From positions 4,053,448 to 4,117,447 of the forward strand of contig CM047430.1 of the NCBI GenBank assembly GCA_026168455.1: a stretch of DNA of 64,000 nt. Direction: 5' to 3'. Below the pieces are notes generated by a model. It worked only from the letters and a program-made list of their open reading frames with translations, made no database searches and had not been told where the DNA came from. Source of the DNA: Theocolax elegans (taxonomy: Eukaryota; Arthropoda; Insecta; Hymenoptera; Cerocephalidae). The translations under genes were made by a program, and so were the position numbers. Below, piece after piece: positions 1 through 12,670 of the stretch; the stretch's first letter is position 1; each line of letters begins with the position of its first letter.

Positions 1-199
1 CATATATATAAGTGTGTGTGTATGCGCGAGCGTGCGTGCGTGCGTGCGTGCGTGTGTGTGTGTGTGTGTGTGTGTGCGTGCATGAGTGTGTGTGTGTGTG
101 CGTGTGTGTGTGTGTGTGTGCGTGCGTGCATGTGTGTGTGTAAGCGTGCGTGCGTGCGTGCGTGCGTGCGTGTGTGTATGTGTGTGTGCGTGCGTGCGT

Positions 200-230
<31 letters not shown>

Positions 231-247
231 CGTGTGTGTGTACGTGT
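1..247. repeat. GT/GC-rich simple repeat
   Basis: Mixed (GT)n and (GC/GTGC)n microsatellite. The same block recurs nearly unchanged at 1846-2093 as part of a tandem duplication. Open frames here encode only Cys/Val or Thr/His dipeptide runs and are not genes. Confidence 0.95.
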
Positions 248-1536
248 TATTTGTTTTTTCAAGAATAGATAATATATCTATTTTTTCCGTGCGCAAAAAG
301 AAGTTGTGAATATAACTTGAAAGAATGTGTATTAGTTTACTTATTCCTGATAAAATTCATAAAATAAAAACGGACCTAAAATTTAATGTAATGTTTTTAA
401 AAATATGCACAATTTTTCAAAGATAAAATAAATATTAATCAAGTATAACATAAACTTTTCCAAATATCTATATGTGAAATATACAATAAATTAAAAATTG
501 AATACATTAATTATTGCGTTTTTAAGATAATTCTATTATAAACAGTAATGGCAAAAGAAAATTCAAATTTTAACAGTGGCAATATAAAATACGAATTACA
601 TTTCAAAAGTTTTTCGAAAATTATTATTTTAGTAGTATTTAATTTAAATATTATTCAAATCAAAATTTAAAAATTGTATGGATATATAAGTGTGTAGATA
701 ATTTATATTTATATAACACAATATTTTAAATAAACAAGTATGTATTTATTAGAAACAAAAGGTTATTTAAGGAATGCCTTTGTTTATAATAATTAAAATA
801 AATATATGGGCTCTGTAACTAAAGGGAAAAATAAATTGGATATAATTATGGATTAAAACGCAAATTTTGAAAGAGGGTGCAAATTACGAATTACGGGAGA
901 AATGGAAGAAACAGGTTTTTATTTATATACCGCTAAAATGTTATAAATAATTCTTTAAAACTAATACAAAAATTAATTTAATTAAGAAGAAAGTTTGATT
1001 ACTCTAAAAGTACCAAATATTAATGACATATAGAACTCTTGGCGATGACTTAAATTAATTTTAGGAGGTAAAGTTCTATTTAGAGCTGTTTAAAATAATA
1101 TAAAGTTTTAATAGGTTTTTACTAAATACTACAATTATATATATACACCTTTTGTGTAAGTTATGTCCTAAAATACGTGAAAATTAGTGATTTTATGAGG
1201 TTTATGAGGCATAACTTACAACAGCGGTCTTGGCCAATAATAAGCCAAGAATAAGCTAACCCAAGCCATTCGAAAGCTCGCGAAAAATGTGAACTTTTGA
1301 GAGGTGTTAGATTAAAATCGATTATGGTGTGGTAGCCTTTTTTTTGATATTCAATATGTCCGGGTATTCTATCTCTTCGAGATTTTAAAAGTAAGATATG
1401 TAACCAGGGTAGATAAGTTCTAAAGATTAATTTAAACAAAAGTTGTTTGTAATGTTTTTTTCAAAAAAATCAACAGATTTTGAGATAAATGGCTTTAAAA
1501 ATAGAAATTTTTATAAAAAATTGAAAAATATCCACT
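1..1536. repeat. 1.85-kb tandem unit, copy 1
   Basis: This stretch is repeated almost base for base about 1845 bases downstream. It holds the GT repeat, an AT-rich segment from the 'gttttttcaagaatag' start near 248, and from about 1150 the right half of foldback element A (full copy at 29817-30672). The identical 92-codon minus-strand frames at 1161-1439 and 3007-3285 lie inside the foldback part and are not genes. Confidence 0.9.
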
Positions 1537-1559
1537 TCGTGTCTAAGAATTCAGAATTC

Positions 1560-1856
1560 AACATATATATATGTTTTATATATATGTCATATATATATGT
1601 CATATATATGTTATATATATATGTCATATATATGTTATATATATATGTTATATATATGTCATATATATGTTATATATATATATGTTATATATATGTTATA
1701 TATATGTCATATATATGTTATATATATGTCATATATATGTTATATATATATGTTATATATATATGTCATATATATGTTATATATATGTTATATATATGTC
1801 ATATATGTTATATATATGTTATATATATATGTCATATATATATGTCATATATATAA
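1560..1856. repeat. ATATGT/ATATGTC-type AT microsatellite
   Basis: Long irregular run of tatatgtcatatatatgtta-like units, preceded by the tag 'taagaattcagaattcaaca'. That tag plus AT repeat recurs at about 4975-5060, 37265-37350 and 37395-37520, so it is a mobile or amplified cassette rather than random low complexity. Confidence 0.9.
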
Positions 1857-2046
1857 GTGTGTGTGTATGCGCGAGCGTGCGTGCGTGCGTGCGTGCGTGT
1901 GTGTGTGTGTGTGTGTGTGTGCGTGCATGAGTGTGTGTGTGTGTGCGTGTGTGTGTGTGTGTGTGCGTGCGTGCATGTGTGTGTGTAAGCGTGCGTGCGT
2001 GCGTGCGTGCGTGCGTGTGTGTATGTGTGTGTGTGCGTGCGTGCGT

Positions 2047-2077
<31 letters not shown>

Positions 2078-3382
2078 CGTGTGTGTGTACGTGTTATTTG
2101 TTTTTTCAAGAATAGATAATATATCTATTTTTTCCGTGCGCAAAAAGAAGTTGTGAATATAACTTGAAAGAATGTGTATTAGTTTACTTATTCCTGATAA
2201 AATTCATAAAATAAAACGGACCTAAAATTTAATGTAATGTTTTTAAAAATATGCACAATTTTTCAAAGATAAAATAAATATTAATCAAGTATAACATAAA
2301 CTTTTCCAAATATCTATATGTGAAATATACAATAAATTAAAAATTGAATACATTAATTATTGCGTTTTTAAGATAATTCTATTATAAACAGTAATGGCAA
2401 AAGAAAATTCAAATTTTAACAGTGGCAATATAAAATACGAATTACATTTCAAAAGTTTTTCGAAAATTATTATTTTAGTAGTATTTAATTTAAATATTAT
2501 TCAAATCAAAATTTAAAAATTGTATGGATATATAAGTGTGTAGATAATTTATATTTATATAACACAATATTTTAAATAAACAAGTATGTATTTATTAGAA
2601 ACAAAAGGTTATTTAAGGAATGCCTTTGTTTATAATAATTAAAATAAATATATGGGCTCTGTAACTAAAGGGAAAAATAAATTGGATATAATTATGGATT
2701 AAAACGCAAATTTTGAAAGAGGGTGCAAATTACGAATTACGGGAGAAATGGAAGAAACAGGTTTTTATTTATATACCGCTAAAATGTTATAAATAATTCT
2801 TTAAAACTAATACAAAAATTAATTTAATTAAGAAGAAAGTTTGATTACTCTAAAAGTACCAAATATTAATGACATATAGAACTCTTGGCGATGACTTAAA
2901 TTAATTTTAGGAGGTAAAGTTCTATTTAGAGCTGTTTAAAATAATATAAAGTTTTAATAGGTTTTTACTAAATACTACAATTATATATATACACCTTTTG
3001 TGTAAGTTATGTCCTAAAATACGTGAAAATTAGTGATTTTATGAGGTTTATGAGGCATAACTTACAACAGCGGTCTTGGCCAATAATAAGCCAAGAATAA
3101 GCTAACCCAAGCCATTCGAAAGCTCGCGAAAAATGTGAACTTTTGAGAGGTGTTAGATTAAAATCGATTATGGTGTGGTAGCCTTTTTTTTGATATTCAA
3201 TATGTCCGGGTATTCTATCTCTTCGAGATTTTAAAAGTAAGATATGTAACCAGGGTAGATAAGTTCTAAAGATTAATTTAAACAAAAGTTGTTTGTAATG
3301 TTTTTTTCAAAAAAATCAACAGATTTTGAGATAAATGGCTTTAAAAATAGAAATTTTTATAAAAAATTGAAAAATATCCACT
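1846..3382. repeat. 1.85-kb tandem unit, copy 2
   Basis: Copy 2 of the unit at 1-1536, differing by a few single-base indels only. After about 3380 it continues into the true right terminus of foldback A, which copy 1 lacks because it is cut off at about 1536. Confidence 0.9.
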
Positions 3383-3521
3383 TTTCATGGTCGAATAACT
3401 CTTAAGCAAATTATTTTTAACACTTAAATTTTTTTTGTATGTTCTGGAAGATGTTTCCAGCCTGTTCTCAAATTTTGGAGTGATTTAAAATTTTCATCGT
3501 ACCACTTGACGTGAAATAGCC
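2996..3521. mobile_element. Foldback element A, right half
   Basis: Matches the right half of the palindromic element at 29817-30672 and ends in the same terminal sequence (cgtaccacttgacgtgaaat followed by agccc), next to TA/TG repeats. The left half is absent. Confidence 0.75.
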
Positions 3522-3602
3522 CATATATGTGTATATATGTATGTATGTATGTGGGTGTGTGTGCGTGCGGCGGAATATTTATATAATATATATATATTTT
3601 AA

Positions 3603-4545
3603 AATTGTTTTTTCAAGAATACATAATATATGTATTTTTTCCGTGCGCAAAAAAAAAGTTGTGAACATAACATGAAAGAATGTGTATTTGTTTACTCATT
3701 CTTGATAAAACTCATAAAATTTTTAAACATATACTCAATAATAATAACGGATCTAAAATTCAATGTAATGATTTAAATACAGATGCAAAATTATTTGAAG
3801 ATGAAATAAATATTACACAGTATAACATACACTTTTCCAAATATCTATATGTGAAATATAAAATAAATTAAAAATTGAATACATTAATTATTGCGTTTTT
3901 AAGATAATTCTATTATAAATAGTAATGGCAAAAGAAAATTCAAATTTTAACAGTGGCAATATAAAATACGAATTACATTTCAAAAGTTTTTCGAAAACTA
4001 TTAATTTAGGAGCATTTAATTTAAATATTTTTTAAATTAATATTTCAAAATTGTATGGATATATAAGTGTGTAGATAATTTATATTTATATAACACAATA
4101 TTTTAAATAAACAAGTATGTATTTATTAGAAACAGAAGGATATTTAAGAAATGAATTTGTTTATAATAATCAAAATAAATATTTGGGCTCTGCATAGTAA
4201 AAATAAATTGGATATAATTATGGATTAAAACGCAAATTTTGAAAGAGGGTGCAAATTACGAATCACGGGAGAAATGGAAGAAACAGGTTTTTATTTATAT
4301 AGCGCTAAAATTTTATAAATAATTCTTTAAAACTAATACAAAAATTAATTTAATTAAGAAGAAAGTTTTATTACTCTAAAAGTACAAAATATTAATGACA
4401 TAGAACTTTTGGCGATGATCGTTCGTCATTAAATAAATTAATTTTAGGAGTTGAAGTTTTATTTATAACCGTTTAAAATAATCCAAAATTTTAATAAGTT
4501 GTTAACTAAAATACTACAATTTAGTAAGTATATGTACTTTACTAT
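3603..4545. repeat. Diverged copy of the AT-rich repeat in the tandem unit
   Basis: Resembles 248-1140 and 2097-2990 with scattered substitutions and indels, including the Cys-poor short frame at 3680-3871, which I do not regard as a gene. Related copies lie at 40046-40870, 41496-41835 and 42453-42795. No coding potential is conserved among copies. Confidence 0.8.
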
Positions 4546-4834
4546 TTTTGGTAAGTTAATTTTTCATTAACATTTATAATTATTAAAATATAAATGTAAG
4601 CTTTATGAGAATTCATATAGTTTAAAATTTACAGTTAACATTTAATATGTCTCTATTTTTTTTATTATTTTTATTCGGATTTCATTGTACTAAATTTTGG
4701 TAAACTTTTATTTATAAATTATAATAACTATAGCAATACCTCCAAGGTGTTGTGTGAATCTGTTTAATTTTTAAGGTGTCCATGATAGTGAAAAAATAAT
4801 ACAATTTAAAACATTATTTTAAATAAATTAATTA

Positions 4835-4905
4835 CGAAAAACCTTTTTCGAAATTAAAAATAGGGGGTTGGCGCGCGATGCGCGCAGGGGGGCGAAGCCC
4901 CCCTA

Positions 4906-4906
<1 letters not shown>
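4835..4906 (+). mobile_element. Helitron-like 3' terminus
   Basis: Three stacked hairpins: CGAAAAA/TTTTTCG (4835-4850), GCGCGC-GAT-GCGCGC (4871-4885) and GGGGGGC-GAA-GCCCCCC (4887-4903). The last runs directly into CTAG (4903-4906), followed by T and a TA repeat. A GC hairpin with CTRR before a host T is the hallmark of Helitron 3' ends. The hairpin normally sits about 10 nt from the end, so this one is atypically tight. I cannot place the 5' TC end. A non-Helitron hairpin is possible. Confidence 0.5.
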
Positions 4907-4949
<43 letters not shown>

Positions 4950-5030
4950 AATATTTCGCCGCCGCCGCCGTGTCTAAGAATTCAGAATTCAACATATATA
5001 TATATGTCATATATATGTTATATATATATG

Positions 5031-5070
<40 letters not shown>

Positions 5071-5075
5071 TTATT
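4907..5075. repeat. TA/GCC microsatellites with EcoRI-like tag
   Basis: (TA)n, then 'aatatttcgccgccgccgcc', then the 'gaattcagaattc' tag and ATATGT repeats. The same order occurs twice at 37208-37520. Confidence 0.85.
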
Positions 5076-5115
5076 ATTATTCACAATATAATTTATACAG
5101 ATTTACAACAATACA

Positions 5116-5707
5116 CTAATATACAATTCTTTTTAAGCTATTATCATCATTATATGAATAAAAATACCGCATACTGTCCACGTAAATTGGACAAGGAGGA
5201 TTTTCATTCAATATATTTTGTGTCTTAATATTGTCTATTATAAAACGCAAAGAATTTATTTTTCTCAATTCTATAGTTAGCAATATTTTTGACACATATA
5301 CATTTTCGTGAGTAACAATATCATTAAGTACAATATTTTTTCTAATACGTACACAATCATCACCGTCACACACTAGCATATCACATATCGCGCAAACTTC
5401 CCAACTACATTCAAACTTTAATTGATAAGATATATGTACATTGGAAAGTTTCGAAATTTTTTTTAACATGTTTAACATTTCGACGTATTTACTATTACAT
5501 TTTTCGCTCTTATAGCTATTTGCCTTTAAAATAACAAGCATATGCAAAGCCTTATGCCATGCTAACCCTTCTAAACTATTTTTATATTGAGGGAAATATG
5601 TACACTCGCGTACGTTACAATTTGTACAACATTCATTATTAAATATAGTCCATCCGTTATCATCTGTAACACAAAAGGCGTAATTTTTATTGGTACTACT
5701 TTATTAA
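5116..5707 (-). CDS. Hypothetical protein downstream of the DNA polymerase
   Basis: The minus-strand frame is open from an upstream stop near 5707 to TAG at 5116-5118. The first Met in frame is at 5547 and gives 143 residues; the frame upstream of it is open and contains a Cys-rich patch (ECC..C..C), so the true start may be spliced or lie further upstream. A second Cys cluster (C-x6-C-x2-C-x4-C) sits near residue 50-60. I recognise no family. It lies just downstream of the polymerase on the same strand, and its 5' part is included in the 756-bp duplication, so it probably belongs to the same Polinton-type element. Confidence 0.4.
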
Positions 5708-6404
5708 ATATTTTTTACATTATACTACATTTATAATTATAACTAAATTTACGTATTTACAATTTTCGCATTTTCTTGTATCCATAAGGATATGACGTAT
5801 ATTCATTTACGTAACGTCTTTTTAAATTATTTGCTTTACATTTTTTACTTATTCCTCTTTTGTTACAACGTCGTGAAATGGTGTACGGCGTATAGTATTA
5901 AACTTACATTCGATCACTATTTCTGCGTTTAATACAAGTGATTTTATTTGTTTATAATTTATATTTTCCGTAGTTGATGCGTTTAACGTTATACCCTTAC
6001 ATTTGCAAACTTCGTGTATCATGTTTTCACTATTTACTATAAAAGAGTAACATTTAGGGCCTGCTGACACGAATTTAGATATATAATTATTTTTCCCATA
6101 AACTTCTAACTCATTGGTCATATCTCCTAGTAATCGACCTGTCGGTACTTTGTACTCTTCCGGAATATTTTGTTGATGTAAATACAAGAATCTGTGTCAT
6201 AATATAAAACTCTATCGTTTAATTTTTCTAAATAACTGTATAATTTCAAATGAGCTTGAGCGGTTGTGTAAGCAGCTATAGCAACATTAGTTATAGGCGA
6301 TGAGTTATAATCTTCATCTTGGTATTTCCAATTTATGTAAAAAATGTTTTGACTCACAGTTAAAACACTAATTAACTCTTTATCGTAGCTTTCAAGAATC
6401 TCAT
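5649..6404 (-). pseudogene. Tandem duplicate of the polymerase gene 3' end
   Basis: A direct copy of 6405-7160, offset 756 bases, placed immediately downstream. It repeats the last third of the polymerase ORF (including the YDTDS motif C region) and about 70 bases past its stop. It carries its own damage: one base is missing near 6170 relative to 6920 and a few are added near 5850 relative to 6605. This splits it into two overlapping frames (5849-6187 and 6127-6357). With no promoter or polymerase N-terminus it cannot make an enzyme. Confidence 0.9.
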
Positions 6405-6512
6405 TCCATCCGTTATCATCTGTAACACAAAAGGCGTAATTTTTATTGGTACTACTTTATTAAATATTTTTTACATTATACTACATTTATAATTATAACT
6501 AAATTTACGTAT

Positions 6513-9500
6513 TTACAATTTTCGCATTTTCTTGTATCCATAAGGATATGACGTATATTCATTTACGTAACGTCTTTTTAAATTATTTGCTTTACATTTT
6601 TTACTTTCCTCTTTTGTTACAACGTCGTGAAATGGTGTACGGCGTATAGTATTAAACTTACATTCGATCACTGTTTCTGCGTTTAATACAAGTGATTTTA
6701 TTTGTTTATAATTTATATTTTCCGTAGTTGATGCGTTTAACGTTATACCCTTACATTTGCAAACTTCGTGTATCATGTTTTCACTATTTACTATAAAAGA
6801 GTAACATTTAGGGCCTGCTGACACGAATTTAGATATATAATTATTTTTCCCATAAACTTCTAACTCATTGGTCATATCTCCTAGTAATCGACCTGTCGGT
6901 ACTTTGTACTCTTCCGGAATATTTCTGTTGATGTAAATACAAGAATCTGTGTCATAATATAAAACTCTATCGTTTAATTTTTCTAAATAACTGTATAATT
7001 TCAAATGAGCTTGAGCGGTTGTGTAAGCAGCTATAGCAACATTAGTTATAGGCGATGAGTTATAATCTTCATCTTGGTATTTCCAATTTATGTAAAAAAT
7101 GTTTTGACTCACAGTTAAAACACTAATTAACTCTTTATCGTAGCTTTCAAGAATCTCATTCAATCTTTTACCATCTCTAATAATTTCTGTTGTACCCATA
7201 TTATCCCGTTGACCGAATTTACCCCAAAAAGAATTTAAAGCTAATTTCGCTAAAAAACGCATATCCGGATTTAATTCTATTTTATTTTTTTCTAATAAAA
7301 TACCTTCTGCATTTTTGTACTCTTTTATGTACTGATTACGGGATTCTTCATCAGTACATTCGATAGGCCAACCACTAGCTTGTTGTTTAAGTTTTAAAAA
7401 TGTGTTGATATAATTTTCAAATAACCCATTTTCATTATTATCATTATGTTTGAATTGCTTTACATTATATTGCCATATCTCATAAATCTCTGTAATAATA
7501 TATCCAGATTTTACTGCTTTTTTTAATTCATCTGATACCCAAGTTCCCGTGAACTCGCGATCGCTAATATTTTCATGCTTACAATCGGTTTGTGATAATG
7601 TTTCGCAACACGATCGACATAAAGGAAACATTAATTTTTTGTGCATTCTAACAGGTAATATCGGTAAAAATAACTTCCTTGGTGGTAAAACACGACATTT
7701 GATTAAACCCTCGACTTTATTAATATTAAAATCATTACCTGTTAATACGCGACAATTATCACCAACGAAAATATCAGGGTGACCTATAGGAAATTTGCCC
7801 ACTTTGCAAATGTAAGGGTATAACGAACAAATGTCAACATATGATATGCTTTCACCATTTTTTGTTTCTGAAAGAGCAACGATATTTTCAGTACGTCCAC
7901 CATAAAACGCATCTCTTGGGTTTAAACAATCATTCAAAAGTAGTGCAGAATTATATATATAAGGTAAGCAATCAGAATTTGCATTCTTAAATTGTTTAAA
8001 TTTGCATCCCCAAATTTCGACTAATATATATCCGAATGATCTTATACGATTCGAAGTATTAATTGTTTGACAATAACGCTGTTCTAAAGTATCTCCGTAA
8101 GCTTCTGAAATCTCGTTGCGTTTGTCGCCTTTGTAACATTTAACACACCCATGCCAGAAGCAACCATGGTATTGATAAACGTATTGTTTACCATCAGTAT
8201 CTTCAAAATATCCATCAACAAGAATATTTTCACGCAACCTATACTCAGGGCCTTTACCGGCGTGTATGATATTATGACCGGTCTCTTTTTCTTGCCATAT
8301 TAACTACTCTAAAGATTCGCGAGAGTGTTTATTTTTTCTTCGATAACCACCGGTTGGGATAATACCTATCTGATTAGGTTTTAAAAATTTTTTTCTAAAA
8401 ATACGTGAACACGCACTAGCTATGGTCGTTGCTTCTGCAAATGGACATGTATCCCCGACTTTTATAAAACTTTTCCTAAATTCAGAGCATGATTTTCTTA
8501 AAATATCGACATCTGTCTTACAATATTTAATAATTTCATTTTGAAAATTAAAAATATAATTATTTTTTTTTAATTCGTCATACCAGAAATCGAATTTTAT
8601 TTTTTCAGAAACTGGCATTGAATCTGGAGAATAAAATTCTTTTGCTGGTAAGATTCCAATATAATTTTGGTTTTCACTTTTATTAAATAAATGCGGAAAC
8701 GTACCCTTTATAATATTATCAGAAAAACCGAACGCTTTAGGTAAACTACTCAAACCCATATGAAAGTAATTCAAACTATCAATAAACTTAATTTTACTAC
8801 CTATTTTCATTAACATAATGCTAGTTCCATTTGTAATAACATTAGGTATAATATTTGTTTCTTCCACACAATACTTTAATATAAATTGTGCATCAAAACC
8901 TTTGCTATTGTGAGCAATACAAATTACTTGTTTAGTATTAGAATGTTTTTTTTCTATATTTAAAATAAAATCTACAAAATTTTTAACTACATTATTTTTA
9001 AAAATATAAGTTTGACCAAACTTACATTTTTCACAAATATTTTTCATGTCCGAACCTATGCAACTGTTACAACACACTTGACCTACGCACAAATTTACTT
9101 TATGAAATAAAACTAAACTTTTAGAATGTGTTCCAGGTGTGTCCTGTTGCGTTTCAAAATCATAGAAAACAAAAATATTATTTATTTTATCACAATCGTT
9201 ATATTTATTTTTTAGTGGTGAAATGAAACATATATGATTATATGGCTTCTGTGCATTACAAATAGAACAATACGCGATGCCACATGTATGTTTTGGATAT
9301 TCTATAGATTTTAATTTACTGCAAGTAACACATTTTTTTAATGCATCTCAAACGGATACATTTTTCCTATATGAATTTGGTTTTAAATGATTTTCAAAAC
9401 ATCCTTTTCCGTAAAAATTCAAAAAACAATTATTACATGAAAATAACTTACTATTTCTATTATAAACACCTAAATTCTTACATTTGAGGACATTTTTCAG

Positions 9501-9543
9501 CACATTTGTGTGTCGATACGCGTTTTGTCCCTACATTGCATAT
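6513..9543 (-). pseudogene. Polinton/Maverick-type family B DNA polymerase, C-terminal two thirds (disrupted)
   Basis: Protein-primed type B DNA polymerase. Reading right to left: zinc-finger Cys pairs (about 9500-9250), Exo I DFET (about 9170), Exo II N-x3-FD (about 8900), Exo III Y-x3-D (about 8510), motif A D-x2-SLYP (about 7830), motif B K-x3-NS-x-WGK (about 7230) and motif C YDTDS (about 6950), with the stop at 6513. Damage: a frameshift near 9480, an in-frame TGA at 9348-9350 and an in-frame TAG at 8304-8306. The frames on both sides of each stop align without gaps. The N-terminal part lies 18.8 kb away at 28338, beyond the LTR retrotransposon inserted at 9544. In Polintons this enzyme replicates the element. 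The family call rests on motif order and spacing; linear-plasmid polymerases are related. Confidence 0.9.
9540..9543. repeat. Target-site duplication ATAT, left
   Basis: ATAT directly precedes the LTR start TGTGACG and is matched by ATAT at 28338-28341 after the other LTR. Removing the element and one ATAT brings the two polymerase halves into frame across a Cys-x2-Cys pair. Confidence 0.85.
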
Positions 9544-11552
9544 TGTGACGTAGCGTTTCCTTCATAAATATGAATAAAATAGGAATCCCGTACATTACGT
9601 ACAATAAATAATAATTATAATAACAATCTCGATCAGTATGCGTATATTTGTTTAAACAATTAGGGAGAATTAATATTCGTCCTTCGTCCTATCAAGATGG
9701 CGGGCTCAAGACGTGCACGAACTTCTTACCTGTGCCGTGGATCCTTGTCTCGCCGACGGGAAAATGGCGGGACTAATAGAATTCCTTCCTATATAATTAA
9801 TTACGATCACAAAGGGGATAATTAAAATCACACAAAGGAGAATGAATTTAATTGTCCATGTAAGGGAGTAATCAACTATTTATTCACTTCACTTATTCCA
9901 TAATTTTTTTTACAAATTCAACTTTTATAGACGAAGTCGCGAACTATTAATTAACATAGGAAAAATTATTACAGTACGATTTTTAATTATAATCTATAAC
10001 AATTGTGTACTAAAAATCCCGAAATTAAATAATCGAGGTAGTACAACTTACGTTACATTAACCGCGATACCGAAAATAATCCAACAAACAATATATTCGC
10101 ATCAACGAAATAACGTGGCCGGCGGGCAGTCCACTTACCGCACGCGAGTCGATATTTCCAAATCCTCCAATAATAATTTCCTGGACTTCCTCTGAACTAG
10201 ATCTTTCCGAACAATACTTTTGATAATAATCTCCTTCTCTTCCAACGATAATTATCCTCAATATCACAATAACCCAAAATAATCAATACTTTCGAAATAA
10301 TATCTGAACTTCGTAAAATACACTGGCGTCTCGCTTAACGGATCAGCTAGTAATGATTTCCTCTCCTCCTTTTTTCGCTTTCTTCTTCCTTTTTCCTATA
10401 TTTCCTACAAGGCCGACCCGCGGCGCTGTCAACTTCCTTCATTTAAAATATGGCACCCGTTTTCCATCATTGGCAGGTCAACAGGTGCTATCGATACTAC
10501 TGCCACCTTCATTCCTCCAGTATTATTCCTCCAAACATAGCGGTGCGAATATTATTTTCAGTCCCAAGTGTTAGCTGGGCTCGCGCCTCCACTTGTGCAA
10601 TTCGCACTCTTCTTTTCTCTCTCTTACACACTGGAGTCGAGTACGAGAGAGTCCCGCGCTTCGTTGCGCCTGCGCGCTCTCTCGGTAGTCCTCGTGGTGC
10701 AAGCGAGTGAGCTCCACCCTCTCCGCCGCCGCCTATGTACACGCATGCGGCAGTATTGCTTCGCGCGCGAGTCCGTTCTCTCTCTCCGTCTCTCTCACTT
10801 TCGTGTTTACGAATACTCGGTGGTTGTGCAGTGTTCCGAACCTGGTGCGGTTTCACGGCGACGGCGTCTACGAGGAAAGGAGTTCCCATCATCCGGAGGT
10901 GTTGTCTGCGCGGGTCGGCGTTCCCATCATTTCTCCTTCACCAGCAACGAGTAACCTCTCTCTCTTCTTCAACGAGCTCGACGTTTATGGTAAGTATTAT
11001 CAAGGGGCGCGTGTTGCGCACCCGAGGCAAGTATGGGTACGCGGCACTAGCCCTATATACAGCTAAAACAAACCTTTAATTTTTACTTTCTTAATTTTTT
11101 AATGTACATCTTTTTTTATACGTTTCAACATTAACCCCCAATAATTCTTAGTCATATTTTATAGTTTCGACAAAATTTTGGATTCATTCATTACCGCATT
11201 TTTACAATAAAACGATATCAAGATTTCGGATGTCGAATTCTTTACTTTCGGAATGAGAGAAAAATTTTTCTTTTTCTTCGTGTTCTCCAACATTATATAT
11301 ATAGATATACTCATAATAAATAATAGGCGATGAGAGACTAGAGACTATATAGAGATGTTGAAGCAGCGCCGCCTACCGGTCGAAATTCTTTACTTTCGGA
11401 ATAAGAGGAAAAATTTTCTGTTTCTTCGTGTTCTCCAACACTATATATATATATTTTATATAAACAGCTAATTTAACCCTTAAATTTAACTGTTATTTTA
11501 AATTTTCAAATCTAAAATTAATCGGGGGGCCTTTGGATATATATATATATAT

Positions 11553-12111
11553 GGGGTATTCCACGTGAAGTGGTCCGATCAAAATTTGAAAATGCACCAA
11601 ATTTTGGGTACACTTTGCAAATGTTTTTCAGAATACAGAAAAAAATTTTTAGGTACTGGAATCTATTTGCTCAAAAGTTATTCTAACCTCAAAAAGTGAA
11701 TTTTTCCATATTTTTGTCAACACCAGCTGGGTTTACCGCTATATAACTCAAAATCTATCAACTTTTACTATAGAACATTATATGTAACATTCGTTGCTAA
11801 TTATATCTAGAATTTATTCTTCTGGGTTAGAATTTCTAATCTCAAGGTCAATGTTACATAAACTACATGTCAATATTCAACTTGAAAAAAGTGCAAGTGC
11901 GCCACCTTTGATTTTGTCATCCAAAAGTCTGAAAGAAAGCTTGGAGCAATACCTTTCAAATGGTCTGTAGCATTTTTATGGCCTCCAATTCTGTAAAAAG
12001 TTATGAAATTTAAAGAAACAAGAAATTTTTTAAAAAATTTAAATGGGAATTACCATGTTAATTTTTGTGAATTTTTAGTCTTTCTTCTTTCTTTTTCACG
12101 TGGAATATCCC
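11553..12111. mobile_element. Foldback/MITE with TATTCCACGTGAA termini
   Basis: Termini GGGTATTCCACGTGAA and its inverse (TTTTCACGTGGAATATCCC), flanked by TA repeats on both sides. It is distantly similar to foldback A (29817-30672) in termini, length and internal 'ttttgagcaa/aaaagttatt' wording, so it is probably a second subfamily. No coding capacity. Confidence 0.75.
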
Positions 12112-12142
<31 letters not shown>

Positions 12143-12670
12143 TGACATCATTCCCGTATCTTCATCAAAAATGTCACCTAACCTAACACATAGGTGCAGG
12201 GGATCAGATTTACTTACACGGGAGAGAAAGAGAGATAGAGTGAAGTGAGAGATAATCAAGTCAAACTTCAACCTGCGTGTACATTACAGCGTGCAAAAAG
12301 TGTTACAGATAAAACAAGTATTTCTGTGTAAAGAAAAATAGCATCTCACTAATAAGATGAGTAAATAAACGATAAGAAGGAAAAGGTCCGAAGAGAGATA
12401 GAATATTTAATGAAATGGAACTTAAATAGCTTTGATGATATTGACAATACTAATATGAAGCAGCATTTAGAATCTTTTTCGAATGTTTTAAAACTTTAAC
12501 ATTAAAAGAAGCATTTATTCAAATAATTGAACAAGATAATGCACCTATGGAATGGAAGTTGGAAAAATATGATACAATATTAAATTTAAGTGTAAGTATT
12601 TTTAAACTAAAGACTTTAAAACTGAAAAAAAATTATTCATTTACTTCTCTTTTAGGATTTATCAGATTTT

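Noticed and set aside
1161..1439. 92-codon minus-strand frame, repeated identically at 3007-3285
   Set aside because: It lies in the foldback A arm; identity reflects the tandem duplication, and other copies of the element do not keep the frame.
1819..2143. Thr/His-rich minus-strand frames
   Set aside because: Translated GT microsatellite.
10450..11079. Several overlapping frames of 86-128 codons in the LTR, repeated at 27282-27941
   Set aside because: GC-rich LTR sequence open in many frames on both strands; no favoured frame or domain.
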